From Gavia stellata (lineage: Eukaryota; Chordata; Aves; Gaviiformes; Gaviidae), in assembly GCF_030936135.1 (NCBI RefSeq), contig NC_082604.1, forward strand, positions 3,665,001 to 3,729,000: DNA of 64,000 nt, given 5' to 3'. Each line of letters opens with the position of its first letter. Positions within the stretch are counted from its first letter, which is position 1. Below are positions 50,059-61,890 of the stretch, piece by piece. The notes under the pieces were generated by a model, which made no database searches, was not told where the DNA came from, and saw only the letters and a list, made by a program, of their open reading frames with translations. A program made the position numbers and the translations under genes.

Positions 50059-50735
50059 ACCCCCTCCCCCGACAACAGCCCTCTCGCCACCCGCCGCCAC
50101 GCTCCCCAGCACCCACGCCGCCACCACCGCCAAACCCCGACGCACCCCTCAGCCACGGCCAACACCCACACCAACGCCTCCGCACACCCACACCCACACA
50201 ACAGCCCTCCTGCCCCGACAACGGCCCTCTCCCCCGACCCCCGCCACGCTCCCACCACGCGCTACACCCGCCACCACCCACGGGGACGGCCCCGCGACAC
50301 CCTGACGCACGCCCGGCACCCCACCACCACCCACTGCAACACCCGCACATACCCCCCGCTAACAACAGCCCTCCTGCCCCGAGCCCTCGCACCTAAACGC
50401 CACCACGCTCCCACCACGCGCTGCAGCCACACCGACCCACGGGGGCGGCGCCAGGGGCACCCTGACGCACACCTGCCCCACCACGACGACCCACTGCAAC
50501 ACCCGCACATACCCCCCGCTAACAACAGCCCTCCCGCCTCAACAACAGCCCTCTCGCCTACCCGCCGCCACGCTGCAGCCCACCTACGGGGCGGCGCAAC
50601 ATGCAACCCCGGCGCACACCTGCCCCACCACCACCACCACCCCCCCACACCTGCCCTTCCCCGAGAGCCCAGCCGCTACACCCCAACACCAAAACGGGGG
50701 CCGCCCTGGCGGCTCGCGAGCCAATAGGGGGGCAA

Positions 50736-50855
50736 AAGCCTACAGCACCCGGTATTCCCAGGCGGTCTCCCATCCAAGTACTAACCGGGCCCGACCCTGC
50801 TTAGCTTCCGAGATCAGACGAGATCGGGCGTTCTCAGGGTGGTATGGCCGTAGGC
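50736..50855 (-). rRNA. 5S rRNA gene, copy 54
   Basis: Consensus gene; 797-bp unit. Confidence 0.97.
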
Positions 50856-51532
50856 ACCCCCTCCCCCGACAACAGCCCTCTCGCCACCCGCCGCCACGCT
50901 CCCCAGCACCCACGCCGCCACCACCGCCAAACCCCGACGCACCCCTCAGCCACGGCCAACACCCACACCAACGCCTCCGCACACCCACACCCACACAACA
51001 GCCCTCCTGCCCCGACAACGGCCCTCTCCCCCGACCCCCGCCACGCTCCCACCACGCGCTACACCCGCCACCACCCACGGGGACGGCCCCGCGACACCCT
51101 GACGCACGCCCGGCACCCCACCACCACCCACTGCAACACCCGCACATACCCCCCGCTAACAACAGCCCTCCTGCCCCGAGCCCTCGCACCTAAACGCCAC
51201 CACGCTCCCACCCCGCGCTGCAGCCCCACCGACCCACGGGGGCGGCGCCAGGGGCACCCTCACGCACACCTGCCCCACCACGACGACCCACTGCAACACC
51301 CGCACATACCCCCCGCTAACAACAGCCCTCCCGCCTCAACAACAGCCCTCTCGCCTACCCGCCGCCACGCTGCAGCCCACCTACGGGGCGGCGCAACATG
51401 CAACCCCGGCGCACACCTGCCCCACCACCACCACCACCCCCCCACACCTGCCCTTCCCCGAGAGCCCAGCCGCTACACCCCAACACCAAAACGGGGGCCG
51501 CCCTGGCGGCTCGCGAGCCAATAGGGGGGCAA

Positions 51533-51652
51533 AAGCCTACAGCACCCGGTATTCCCAGGCGGTCTCCCATCCAAGTACTAACCGGGCCCGACCCTGCTTA
51601 GCTTCCGAGATCAGACGAGATCGGGCGTTCTCAGGGTGGTATGGCCGTAGGC
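51533..51652 (-). rRNA. 5S rRNA gene, copy 55
   Basis: Consensus gene; 797-bp unit. Confidence 0.97.
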
Positions 51653-52329
51653 ACCCCCTCCCCCGACAACAGCCCTCTCGCCACCCGCCGCCACGCTCCC
51701 CAGCACCCACGCCGCCACCACCGCCAAACCCCGACGCACCCCTCAGCCACGGCCAACACCCACACCAACGCCTCCGCACACCCACACCCACACAACAGCC
51801 CTCCTGCCCCGACAACGGCCCTCTCCCCCGACCCCCGCCACGCTCCCACCACGCGCTACACCCGCCACCACCCACGGGGACGGCCCCGCGACACCCTGAC
51901 GCACGCCCGGCACCCCACCACCACCCACTGCAACACCCGCACATACCCCCCGCTAACAACAGCCCTCCTGCCCCGAGCCCTCGCACCTAAACGCCACCAC
52001 GCTCCCACCCCGCGCTGCAGCCCCACCGACCCACGGGGGTGGCGCCGGGGGCACCCTCACGCACACCTGCCCCACCACGACGACCCACTGCAACACCCGC
52101 ACATACCCCCCGCTAACAACAGCCCTCCCGCCTCAACAACAGCCCTCTCGCCTACCCGCCGCCACGCTGCAGCCCACCTACGGGGCGGCGCAACATGCAA
52201 CCCCGGCGCACACCTGCCCCACCACCACCACCACCCCCCCACACCTGCCCTTCCCCGAGAGCCCAGCCGCTACACCCCAACACCAAAACGGGGGCCGCCC
52301 TGGCGGCTTGCGAGCCAATAGGGGGGCAA

Positions 52330-52449
52330 AAGCCTACAGCACCCGGTATTCCCAGGCGGTCTCCCATCCAAGTACTAACCGGGCCCGACCCTGCTTAGCT
52401 TCCGAGATCAGACGAGATCGGGCGTTCTCAGGGTGGTATGGCCGTAGGC
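52330..52449 (-). rRNA. 5S rRNA gene, copy 56
   Basis: Consensus gene; 797-bp long unit with CACGTCCAA and CGTCACCACC variants; TpG palindrome beside it. Confidence 0.97.
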
Positions 52450-53126
52450 ACCCCCTCCCCCGACAACAGCCCTCTCGCCACCCGCCGCCACGCTCCCCAG
52501 CACCCACGCCGTCACCACCGCCAAACCCCGACGCACCCCTCAGCCACGTCCAATACCCACACCAACGCCTCCGCACACCCACACCCACACAACAGCCCTC
52601 CTGCCCCGACAACGGCCCTCTCCCCCGACCCCCGCCACGCTCCCACCACGCGCTACACCTGCCACCACCCACGGGGACGGCCCCGCGACACCCTGACGCA
52701 CGCCCGGCACCCCACCACCACCCACTGCAACACCCGCACATACCCCCCGCTAACAACACCCCTCCTGCCCCGAGCCCTCGCACCTAAACGCCACCACGCT
52801 CCCACCCCGCGCTGCAGCCCCACCGACCCACGGGGGCGGCGCCAGGGGCACCCTCACGCACACCTGCCCCACCACGACGACCCACTGCAACACCCGCACA
52901 TACCCCCCGCTAACAACAGCCCTCCCGCCTCAACAACAGCCCTCTCGCCTACCCGCCGCCACGCTGCAGCCCACCTACGGGGCGGCGCAACATGCAACCC
53001 CGGCGCACACCTGCCCCACCACCACCACCACCCCCCCACACCTGCCCTTCCCCGAGAGCCCAGCCGCTACACCCCAACACCAAAACGGGGGCCGCCCTGG
53101 CGGCTCGCGAGCCAATAGGGGGGCAA

Positions 53127-53246
53127 AAGCCTACAGCACCCGGTATTCCCAGGCGGTCTCCCATCCAAGTACTAACCGGGCCCGACCCTGCTTAGCTTCC
53201 GAGATCAGACGAGATCGGGCGTTCTCAGGGTGGTATGGCCGTAGGC
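53127..53246 (-). rRNA. 5S rRNA gene, copy 57
   Basis: Consensus gene; 637-bp short unit. Confidence 0.97.
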
Positions 53247-53763
53247 ACCCCCTCCCCCGACAACAGCCCTCTCGCCACCCGCCGCCACGCTCCCCAGCAC
53301 CCACGCCGCCACCACTGCCAAACCCCGACGCACCCCTCAGCCACGTCCAACACCCACACCAACGCCTCCGCACACCCACACCCACACAACAGCCCTCCTG
53401 CCCCGACAACGGCCCTCTCCCCCGACCCCCGCCACGCTCCCACCACGCGCTACACCTGCCACCACCCACGGGGACGGCCCCGCGACACCCTGACGCACGC
53501 CCGGCACCCCACCACCACCCACTGCAACACCCGCACATACCCCCCGCTAACAACAGCCCTCCCGCCCCAACAACAGCCCTCTCGCCCACCCGACGCCACG
53601 CTGCAGCCCACCTACGGGGCGGCGCAACATGCAACCCCGGCGCACACCTGCCCCACCACCACCACCACCCCCCCACACCTGCCCTTCCCCGAGAGCCCAG
53701 CCGCTACACCCCAACACCAAAACGGGGGCCGCCCTGGCGGCTCGCGAGCCAATAGGGGGGCAA

Positions 53764-53883
53764 AAGCCTACAGCACCCGGTATTCCCAGGCGGTCTCCCA
53801 TCCAAGTACTAACCGGGCCCGACCCTGCTTAGCTTCCGAGATCAGACGAGATCGGGCGTTCTCAGGGTGGTATGGCCGTAGGC
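53764..53883 (-). rRNA. 5S rRNA gene, copy 58
   Basis: Consensus gene; 797-bp unit; private A-to-G at about 53897, 14 bases upstream of the RNA start. Confidence 0.97.
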
Positions 53884-54560
53884 ACCCCCTCCCCCGGCAA
53901 CAGCCCTCTCGCCACCCGCCGCCACGCTCCCCAGCACCCACGCCGCCACCACCGCCAAACCCCGACGCACCCCTCAGCCACGGCCAACACCCACACCAAC
54001 GCCTCCGCACACCCACACCCACACAACAGCCCTCCTGCCCCGACAACGGCCCTCTCCCCCGACCCCCGCCACGCTCCCACCACGCGCTACACCCGCCACC
54101 ACCCACGGGGACGGCCCCGCGACACCCTGACGCACGCCCGGCACCCCACCACCACCCACTGCAACACCCGCACATACCCCCCGCTAACAACAGCCCTCCT
54201 GCCCCGAGCCCTCGCACCTAAACGCCACCACGCTCCCACCCCGCGCTGCAGCCCCACCGACCCACGGGGGCGGCGCCAGGGGCACCCTCACGCACACCTG
54301 CCCCACCACGACGACCCACTGCAACACCCGCACATACCCCCCGCTAACAACAGCCCTCCCGCCTCAACAACAGCCCTCTCGCCTACCCGCCGCCACGCTG
54401 CAGCCCACCTACGGGGCGGCGCAACATGCAACCCCGGCGCACACCTGCCCCACCACCACCACCACCCCCCCACACCTGCCCTTCCCCGAGAGCCCAGCCG
54501 CTACACCCCAACACCAAAACGGGGGCCGCCCTGGCGGCTCGCGAGCCAATAGGGGGGCAA

Positions 54561-54680
54561 AAGCCTACAGCACCCGGTATTCCCAGGCGGTCTCCCATCC
54601 AAGTACTAACCGGGCCCGACCCTGCTTAGCTTCCGAGATCAGACGAGATCGGGCGTTCTCAGGGTGGTATGGCCGTAGGC
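54561..54680 (-). rRNA. 5S rRNA gene, copy 59
   Basis: Consensus gene; 797-bp unit. Confidence 0.97.
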
Positions 54681-55357
54681 ACCCCCTCCCCCGACAACAG
54701 CCCTCTCGCCACCCGCCGCCACGCTCCCCAGCACCCACGCCGCCACCACCGCCAAACCCCGACGCACCCCTCAGCCACGGCCAACACCCACACCAACGCC
54801 TCCGCACACCCACACCCACACAACAGCCCTCCTGCCCCGACAACGGCCCTCTCCCCCGACCCCCGCCACGCTCCCACCACGCGCTACACCCGCCACCACC
54901 CACGGGGACGGCCCCGCGACACCCTGACGCACGCCCGGCACCCCACCACCACCCACTGCAACACCCGCACATACCCCCCGCTAACAACACCCCTCCTGCC
55001 CCGAGCCCTCGCACCTAAACGCCACCACGCTCCCACCCCGCGCTGCAGCCCCACCGACCCACGGGGGCGGCGCCAGGGGCACCCTCACGCACACCTGCCC
55101 CACCACGACGACCCACTGCAACACCCGCACATACCCCCCGCTAACAACAGCCCTCCCGCCTCAACAACAGCCCTCTCGCCTACCCGCCGCCACGCTGCAG
55201 CCCACCTACGGGGCGGCGCAACATGCAACCCCGGCGCACACCTGCCCCACCACCACCACCACCCCCCCACACCTGCCCTTCCCCGAGAGCCCAGCCGCTA
55301 CACCCCAACACCAAAACGGGGGCCGCCCTGGCGGCTCGCGAGCCAATAGGGGGGCAA

Positions 55358-55477
55358 AAGCCTACAGCACCCGGTATTCCCAGGCGGTCTCCCATCCAAG
55401 TACTAACCGGGCCCGACCCTGCTTAGCTTCCGAGATCAGACGAGATCGGGCGTTCTCAGGGTGGTATGGCCGTAGGC
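55358..55477 (-). rRNA. 5S rRNA gene, copy 60 (EFHD1 edge)
   Basis: Consensus gene, and the last 5S gene in this direction. Normal spacer continues on its promoter side for about 420 bp and then diverges. Confidence 0.97.
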
Positions 55478-55894
55478 ACCCCCTCCCCCGACAACAGCCC
55501 TCTCGCCACCCGCCGCCACGCTCCCCAGCACCCACGCCGCCACCACCGCCAAACCCCGACGCACCCCTCAGCCACGGCCAACACCCACACCAACGCCTCC
55601 GCACACCCACACCCACACAACAGCCCTCCTGCCCCGACAACGGCCCTCTCCCCCGACCCCCGCCACGCTCCCACCACGCGCTACACCCGCCACCACCCAC
55701 GGGGACGGCCCCGCGACACCCTGACGCACGCCCGGCACCCCACCACCACCCACTGCAACACCCGCACATACCCCCCGCTAACAACAGCCCTCCTGCCCCG
55801 AGCCCTCGCACCTAAACGCCACCACGCTCCCACCCCGCGCTGCAGCCACACCGACCCACGGGGGCGGCGCCAGGGGCACCCTCACGCACACCTG

Positions 55895-56345
55895 CCCTGC
55901 CACCCCCCCCGACAGCAACACCTGCACCTTCCACCCCCAGAACAGCAGCCCTCCCGCCCCAACAACCGCCCTCTCGCCTACCCGCCGCCACGCTGCAGCC
56001 CACCTATGGAGCGGCGCAACCGGCGCCCTGACGCACACCTGCCCCACCACGAGGTCCCACAGCAACACCTGCACATATCTTGCCTCAAAGAAGAGACCCC
56101 CTGCCCTGCCACCAGCTCTGTCACATAGCCGATACCATGCTCCTACCCCATGCCACACCCCCACAGAGCCACAGGGCTCAGCCGCCGACAGCCCCCCTCT
56201 ACACTTTCCCCACCACAACGACCCTCAGCAACACCTACATGTGCGCTTCCCCTAACGCCAGCTCCCTTGCCCCTACAACATCCCTCTCGCATAACCACCA
56301 CCACACTCCCACACTGCGCTACACTGTTTCCAGCGCCTTTACTCA
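55895..56345. repeat. degenerate 5S spacer sub-repeats at the array's right edge
   Basis: Past 55,895 the spacer no longer matches exactly but keeps its elements: CCACGCTGCAGCCCACCTA near 55988, then weaker CATGCTCCTACCCC near 56148 and CACACTCCCACACTGCGC near 56301, about 157 bp apart. GCAACACCTGCACAT and GCAACACCTACATGTG keep the spacing of the 45-bp repeat. No 5S gene is present. This looks like old array DNA left outside the zone of homogenisation. Confidence 0.75.
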
Positions 56346-57959
56346 CATTTCTACCCTGCAATGTATGCCAGCATTGTACTTCTATGCTTACACCCAAGTG
56401 CTATTCATACTCGTCACCATCGTCTGAAAGATTTCCCTATACTCATACTCCTGGTTCTTGTGCCCTCTCTCTCTGTACCCGTTATACTTTGCAGATGACT
56501 GCTGTTTTCCTCATTTCATTTACCATCCATCTCATATCCCAGAAATTTATTTCCAGCAGATGGCAACCTGGCTGTGCTGTTGCTGATTTCACCTTGGTTC
56601 TACTTAGGTCTCTGGACACCCTGGAGCAGCACAAGCAACTCTGGGCTAATGAGTGTCCAGGGTGGCCAGTGACTCTGCAGCACTTCCCAGCTCTCCTCCC
56701 CACGCCCCTCATGTGAAAGGAGTTGTTCTCCACCATGAATGTGGTACTGTCTAAGGGCAAAGCAGTGTGGGCCGAGCACATGCCATCCGTTCCACCCAGC
56801 AGCCGTGTTTTCAGGCAGTCGTGGTGCGCAACACCCGCAGTGGCCTTCTTGTGCTGACCCTGCAGCCATCCCAACCCTCACTGGGGCAGCCTCAAGCTGC
56901 CCAGGCAGCAGGTAGCAGGCAGGGTTGCTGCAAACGGCCTCAGCAGTCATTTTCTGAGGAGGTTTGGTGGGAATGAGCTTGCCCAAGAAGGTCAGCTGTA
57001 GATCACCACGTCATGGTAGGGTCAGAGAGCTCCTTACCACCCGCCTGGAGGTGTGAAACAGGCACATAACAGCTGCTGGGACAGGTTCCCCATGACACAC
57101 AGGCTCGGGCACGCGGGAGCCATAAGCAGGCGGCGTGTCTGAGCTGGTGCTTTCCTCTGTCCCTCCTTCCCAGTGGGTAAATCCCATCAGTAGCCACCCT
57201 AAACCTCCCCACGCCAGCCCTAATCCCATCTCAGGGGATGCCATCAGCAACCTATCAGCCAGGCCAGGGAGCGATGGGCCCGGGAGGAACACCCCTGCGC
57301 CCTGCACAGCCCGGGGGACAGCAGGGATGGTGCCCAGGCCCGGGGAAGGGGAGCGGGGTACTGGAAAGGGGCCGCCTGTCTTCCATGCTGGCTGGAGAAG
57401 GAGGGGGAGCCCCGAGCTGAGCTGAGCTTTGTCCTGGGTTAATTTTAGCCTAAGGAGATAAGAGAGGGGAGGCGCATGGCGGGGCTTAAGGGGTCCCTCT
57501 GCCCCGGGACGGGGCAGGCCTTGCCTCTGCCGTTCCTGCAGGTGTGAGGTGGGCTGTGGGGTGCCTGGGGAGCCCGTGGTGCCCAACTGCTTTCCCCGGC
57601 TGTGGGGGGTCCCGGCCAGGCCTGGGGCTTGTCTCACCCCACGGAGTGGGGTGGTGCAGGCGGCGGCTGTGGGATGCACGTGGCCTGTGTGCCTCAGGGC
57701 CAGCCTAGGGCCCTGGTGTGGGGTGCAGGGGGGTCCCCAGGGGAAACCCTGCCCGTGGGGGGGTGCGTGGGAGGGTGGCCATGGGGTTGTACTTGAGTAG
57801 GGGGGGTTCCCCGTCTGGGGAGCTGGATGCCTGCGGGGAGATAGCCGGTGTGGGTGTACCCGAGTGGGGGTGATTCCTGTGTGGGAGAGTGTACACGTGA
57901 GGGGGTCAGCCTGTGGGGTTGCCCCCGACTGGGTGCACACCCGGGGGTACCCCCGGGAG
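56346..57959. other. no recognisable gene; intergenic DNA before EFHD1
   Basis: About 1.6 kb without a supported gene. Bases 56,346-57,000 are mixed-composition unique DNA. From about 57,420 the plus strand becomes G-rich, and between 57,780 and 57,950 there are loose repeats of a GTGGGGGT/GTACNNGAG type. Overlapping open frames on both strands lack any domain resemblance. Confidence 0.5.
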
Positions 57960-58214
57960 GCAGCGCGGCCGCCCCACACCCCATCCCACGCGCGAGCGGC
58001 GCCCACCACCCCCAGGGCCGCCGCCGCCGCGCCTCCTTAAGCGCCCGCCCCGTCCCGGCCTCCCCCCGCCCCGTCCCGCCCCGTCCCGCCCCGCTCCCTC
58101 CAAGTGAGGGAATAAAGTTGCGGGCCGGGGCGGGGGGGGGGGGTGGCCCGGAGCGGAGCGCAGCGCAGCGCAGCCGAGCGGGGCGGGAGCGTGGCTGCCG
58201 GGCAGCGCCGGGCC
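57960..58214 (+). promoter_or_regulatory. EFHD1 CpG-island promoter and 5' UTR
   Basis: Very CpG-dense sequence surrounds the EFHD1 first exon and continues to about 58,560. It contains repeated CCCGCCCCGTCC boxes of the Sp1/KLF type at 58040-58095 and a poly-G run at 58132-58143. No convincing TATA box is seen, so the transcription start cannot be placed. Confidence 0.6.
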
Positions 58215-58516
58215 ATGGCCTCGGAGGAGCTGGCGCAGAAGCTGCAGCGGCGGCTGCAGCTGGAGGAGAGCGGGGCGGCGGCGGAGGGCGAGGCGGCGGC
58301 GGCGGCGGCCAAGGGCGAGGAGGCGGCCGGGGACGAGGCGGAGCGGAGCAGCCTGACGGCCAGCGCGGGCGCGGAGCTGAGCGCCAAGCTGTGCCGGCGG
58401 CAGGACATCAACGAGGGGGCGGCGCAGCCCCGGCGGGCCGCCGTCTTCAACCCCTACACCGAGTTCAAGGAGTTCAGCCGCCGCCAGATCAAGGACATGG
58501 AGCGCATGTTCCGCCT
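58215..58516 (+). CDS. EFHD1: EFHD1 (swiprosin-2/mitocalcin), first coding exon, partial gene
   Basis: This encodes residues 1-100 plus two bases of a split Leu codon before the donor CCT|GTGAGT. EFHD1 is a calcium-binding EF-hand and coiled-coil protein linked to mitochondria. The start ATG at 58215 (GGGCCATGG) has a good context and gives MASEELAQKL, close to human MASEELA. An Ala/Glu low-complexity stretch covers about residues 20-50. Then come ELSAKL, DINEGAAQPRR and VFNPYTEFKEFSRRQIKDME, the strongly conserved block before the first EF-hand. DINEGAAxPRR favours EFHD1 over EFHD2, although KEFSRRQIKDME is also EFHD2-like. The two EF-hands and the coiled coil are in later exons that I do not find before the window ends. 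Confidence 0.88.
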
Positions 58517-61500
58517 GTGAGTGGGGCGGGAGCGGGGGGGGGGGGTGCCCCGACCCGCGGGCTCTGTCGTCGGGTTTGGGGCTCTGCCTTCCCTCCGTAG
58601 ACCCTCCCAGCGCTTTTCCCCGGGGGGACATCTGGAGAGAGGCTGCCTGCTCTTGGCGAGAGGTTTGCATTTCTCCGCGGTTTTGCGGTCGGGCTGGAAG
58701 AAGCTGCGGCCGGTTACCAGCGCATCTGATCCCCATGTCGTCCCTGTGCTTTGGGGCGGGGGGGGGGGGGCGTCGTAGGGTTCGCCTCAAACTCGGGGCT
58801 GGAGCTCAGCCTCGCACTTCACTCACGGCCTGGGGCTGCCTCTGCTCTACCTGGGTTCGGGATGACGGCTGTTTGTGGTGGCACCCACGAGCTGTGGCTT
58901 TGGGGGACGCTCCGGGTGGGGCAGGGGGCTGGGTGAGTACAGGCGCTGCTGGCCCACACCCGGGGCACCTGGTGGGTCTGTGTCCCAGGGCCTTGCAGCG
59001 ACACTGGACATCTGCCTTCAACAACTGGGACCCCGAACATCCCCGGGAGCTCTGCTGGCTCTGCCTGGCAGTGCCGTAGCTCCGTCCGCGGTCCCCTTTG
59101 CCAGGCTTTGTGCTCCCTCCCATGCACCCAAACGAAGCTTCCTTCCTTTTGCTCCCTGCTTCCTGGGGGCTGGGATGGCCATCTCATCCCAGCAGGAAGG
59201 TTTGTATTAAAGTCAAGCTGCTGGTGACAATATGGAGAGCTGCTTTTGTAAGCAGAAAGGCTTGGCCCTTCCCGGGGCTGTGATCCTGCCCTTTTCTCTC
59301 CTCCTTGAGCCCTGTCCCTGCTTCTGCAGTTGGGCTGTGCCTGGGTAGCTTTGATTTTCTGTGCTCAGGTTTCCCTCTAGCACCACAAAACCCTGTGCTC
59401 TCAGCCCCAAGGAGAGGGGTCAGGCAGGCAGCTGCATGTGCCAGCTGGCCGGAGGCAGGGCTGCCGGACAGGGGGTGAGCTGCTGCTGGGCACGAGGAGG
59501 CAGGGCCGCAGAGGTGCTACGTGGGCTGTCCCAGCAAGGTGCAAAGACCTACTTGAGCTTACAGAGGTGACCACAGCAGGGTTTGTAACTTGTTAGGTCC
59601 TCCTTCTCCTACCTGAAAGCTGCCTTGGGCACCCTGGAGGCTGGGGTCATTGAGAGGAGACCAAGACCCTGGCTGAATGCTCCCAGGTCCTCGTGTTCCG
59701 GAGTGTTGCTGGCCCCAGCCGGGGCTGTTGCTGCAGGATGCCAGGCGATGGGCTTTTGTGAGCTTACCGGAGTTCTTTGTTGCATGGGCAGCGTTGCGTC
59801 GGCAGCTGGGCGCGGGAAGGGAGGTGGTTCGGGCAAGACTGCTGCTCCGCTTGCTCCTGTGCCCCTTTTGACGGTTAAAGGGGATGCCACTCTGCGGAGG
59901 ACTGAGATGTGGCGCTGCGAGGGCAGGAGGACAAACAGTGCTGGCAGCTGCAGTGCTAAAAAGCTGCGGGTGAGAGCCCAGAGCGGGCAGCAGCAGCACA
60001 GCCTCAATAGGGATAAGGAAAGGAATAGCGGTGGTTTGGGAAATAAAAAGTGGAAGAGCTGAATTGCAGCCGAATTTTTCAACAATGAGCTCATTAAACG
60101 CCGGCCTTGTAAGTGGGGGAACCTAGGCTTTGCAGTTGAATGCTAATCAGCTGGTCAATGTAGCTGGAAAACATTGTGTGCCCTGTGAGGACTATTGCAG
60201 CTGAGCGCCGGCCAGCCGTGCCAAAATGGGAAGAAGCTGGGCTGCATGCTCCCCTGTGCTCCCCGGACAGGCGGACGGAAAACCCCGTCCTGGTTTTCAG
60301 TCTGTTTACAGGCACCTGGTGTTTGCAGTGGCAGAGGATCTGGTCTTTGCTCCATCTGCTGCCAGCGACCTGTTTCAAGTATTGGCCGGCACCACGTGCT
60401 CCATGAGGAGAGGAAATGTTCCCCTTAATTCCTGCCAGTCAGAGCTTGAGTTAATGTGATTAAGGCTTTTATGGCTTCTCAGCCCTGGCCACCGCAACTC
60501 AGGGTCTTTCTTACTAATGGTAAAAGTAAGTCTTTGACAGACAGGGATGTTTCTTCTCACTGCCACAGGATACCAGGTTTCCAGTATGAGACTTCCCATC
60601 CAAAAGCGTTTCCTATTAGTTTAGTGGGACTTCTAAATTTGTAATTCAGACTAAACTTAAGCCTGTGGGACCTGGACACAGTGTGGGCTGGGTCAGGGCG
60701 ATCCAGCTGGGAAGAGAGAGTTGGTGGTAGTGGCTGCTCTGGTGTCTGTCTGGGCATCCCATGGTATGGCTGGTGGCTGTGACCACCCTGCGCCAGGGTG
60801 CAAGCAAAGGGCTCGTCTGAACGTGGGGCTTCCTGAAATCCAGCGCTCCATCCAGGTGCTGTGTGCTGCCTGCTGTGCTGGGACCATCCTTCCAAAGCAG
60901 AAACAATGTTCCTTGTTCCGGCTGCCATGGTTAGGCTTACTTTTCCTGCTCTTGTCCAAGCCTTCTCTTGGCAGCATCCCCCCATTCCCCCAGAGATGGG
61001 GCGCGGGTATCTGCTGTGGGTGCTGGGGCTGTGCAGCAGCACACTGGGGCTGCTGGGTTCAGGCAGCTCTTGGGTGGCTATTTTTTTTTGGCAGAGGGAC
61101 CAGGAAGTCTGCAGCTCAGGCTAATTATAATGTGACCTAATTAGCTGCCTATTCTGACAATGTGTGAGGACTGTGGTAACCATGATAACCTCCCTTCTGC
61201 AACATTTTGGTAACATTGCCAGCAAACCCTCAGGAGCTCTGGAGTCTCACATCTCCCCTTGGTGCCATCTTGTCCCGGGAAATAGAAGGGAGTGTGAAAG
61301 CCAGGTTGTGCCTGGCAGGAGTGACCTTTCCGAGGGATGTAGGGGGGAGAAAAAACAGCCACCAGCTTCATTTGCAGGGTGCGAGGGAGTGGAGAAATTC
61401 CAGCCGTGCTATTGCATTTGTAGTTACGGAATTTCATGTGCTGCCCACACGTTTCACAAGTGCCTTGTGCCTGGCTGGTGGGAGAGGCTGTGATGTCCCC

Positions 61501-61890
61501 TTGCACTCCTGGAGCCACTTGTGAGTCCCTCGCCGGGTGCCCCTGTACTGAGGGACATGTGTGACGTGCTGCAGCAGACCTGCTCGCTCCAGGACTGCCG
61601 TGCTCCCGGTGTGACTGGCTGTCTCTGGAGTCCCAGCGGTCAGGGAGGTCATCCCCATGGGGACGCGGCCACTCAGCCTGTGCCCTGCAGGCTTCAGTGC
61701 CTCAGGGTCTTGCACAGCATCTCGGAGGAGATCTTGTTGGAGGAGACTTTCATCTCGCCCTGATGTCCCTCCAAGAGCAGGAGAGCTCCTGCTGCTGCCT
61801 GGGCTGGGGAGGACAGAGCTGCCTGTGGCTGAGCAGCCTGTTCCTGTCCCACCCTGGTATGGAGGAATTGTTTCCAAAGCTCTCGGCAAC

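Larger units (their letters stand above)
11045..56345 (-). repeat. 5S ribosomal DNA tandem array, 60 genes
   Basis: Sixty 5S genes in the same orientation are separated by a C-rich (plus strand) spacer. Gene-to-gene distances are about 797 bp (44 intervals), about 637 bp (14) and 326 bp (1, at the AIRE edge). The left edge is abrupt: shared sequence stops a few bases past the T-run of copy 1. The right edge decays gradually after 55,895 into diverged spacer sub-repeats without a 5S gene. Most units are nearly identical, the mark of concerted evolution. The spacer's long open frames on both strands (up to 440 codons) come from its C-rich composition and repetition and are not genes. The real copy number may differ, because arrays like this are easily collapsed or falsely expanded in assembly. 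Confidence 0.97.

Noticed and set aside
11156-56128. Hundreds of Pro/Thr/His-rich (plus) and Gly/Trp-rich (minus) open frames of 60-440 codons in the array.
   Set aside because: They repeat with the rDNA unit, overlap in several frames on both strands, and start inside the 5S genes. Lack of stops follows from C-rich composition. They are not proteins.
11045-56345. CRISPR-like look: short conserved block separated by spacers.
   Set aside because: The repeated block is 5S rRNA, the spacers are alike and hundreds of bases long, and the genome is vertebrate.
56482-56986. Minus-strand frames of about 130 codons near the array.
   Set aside because: Two frames overlap each other, neither resembles a known domain, and a plus-strand frame is also open.
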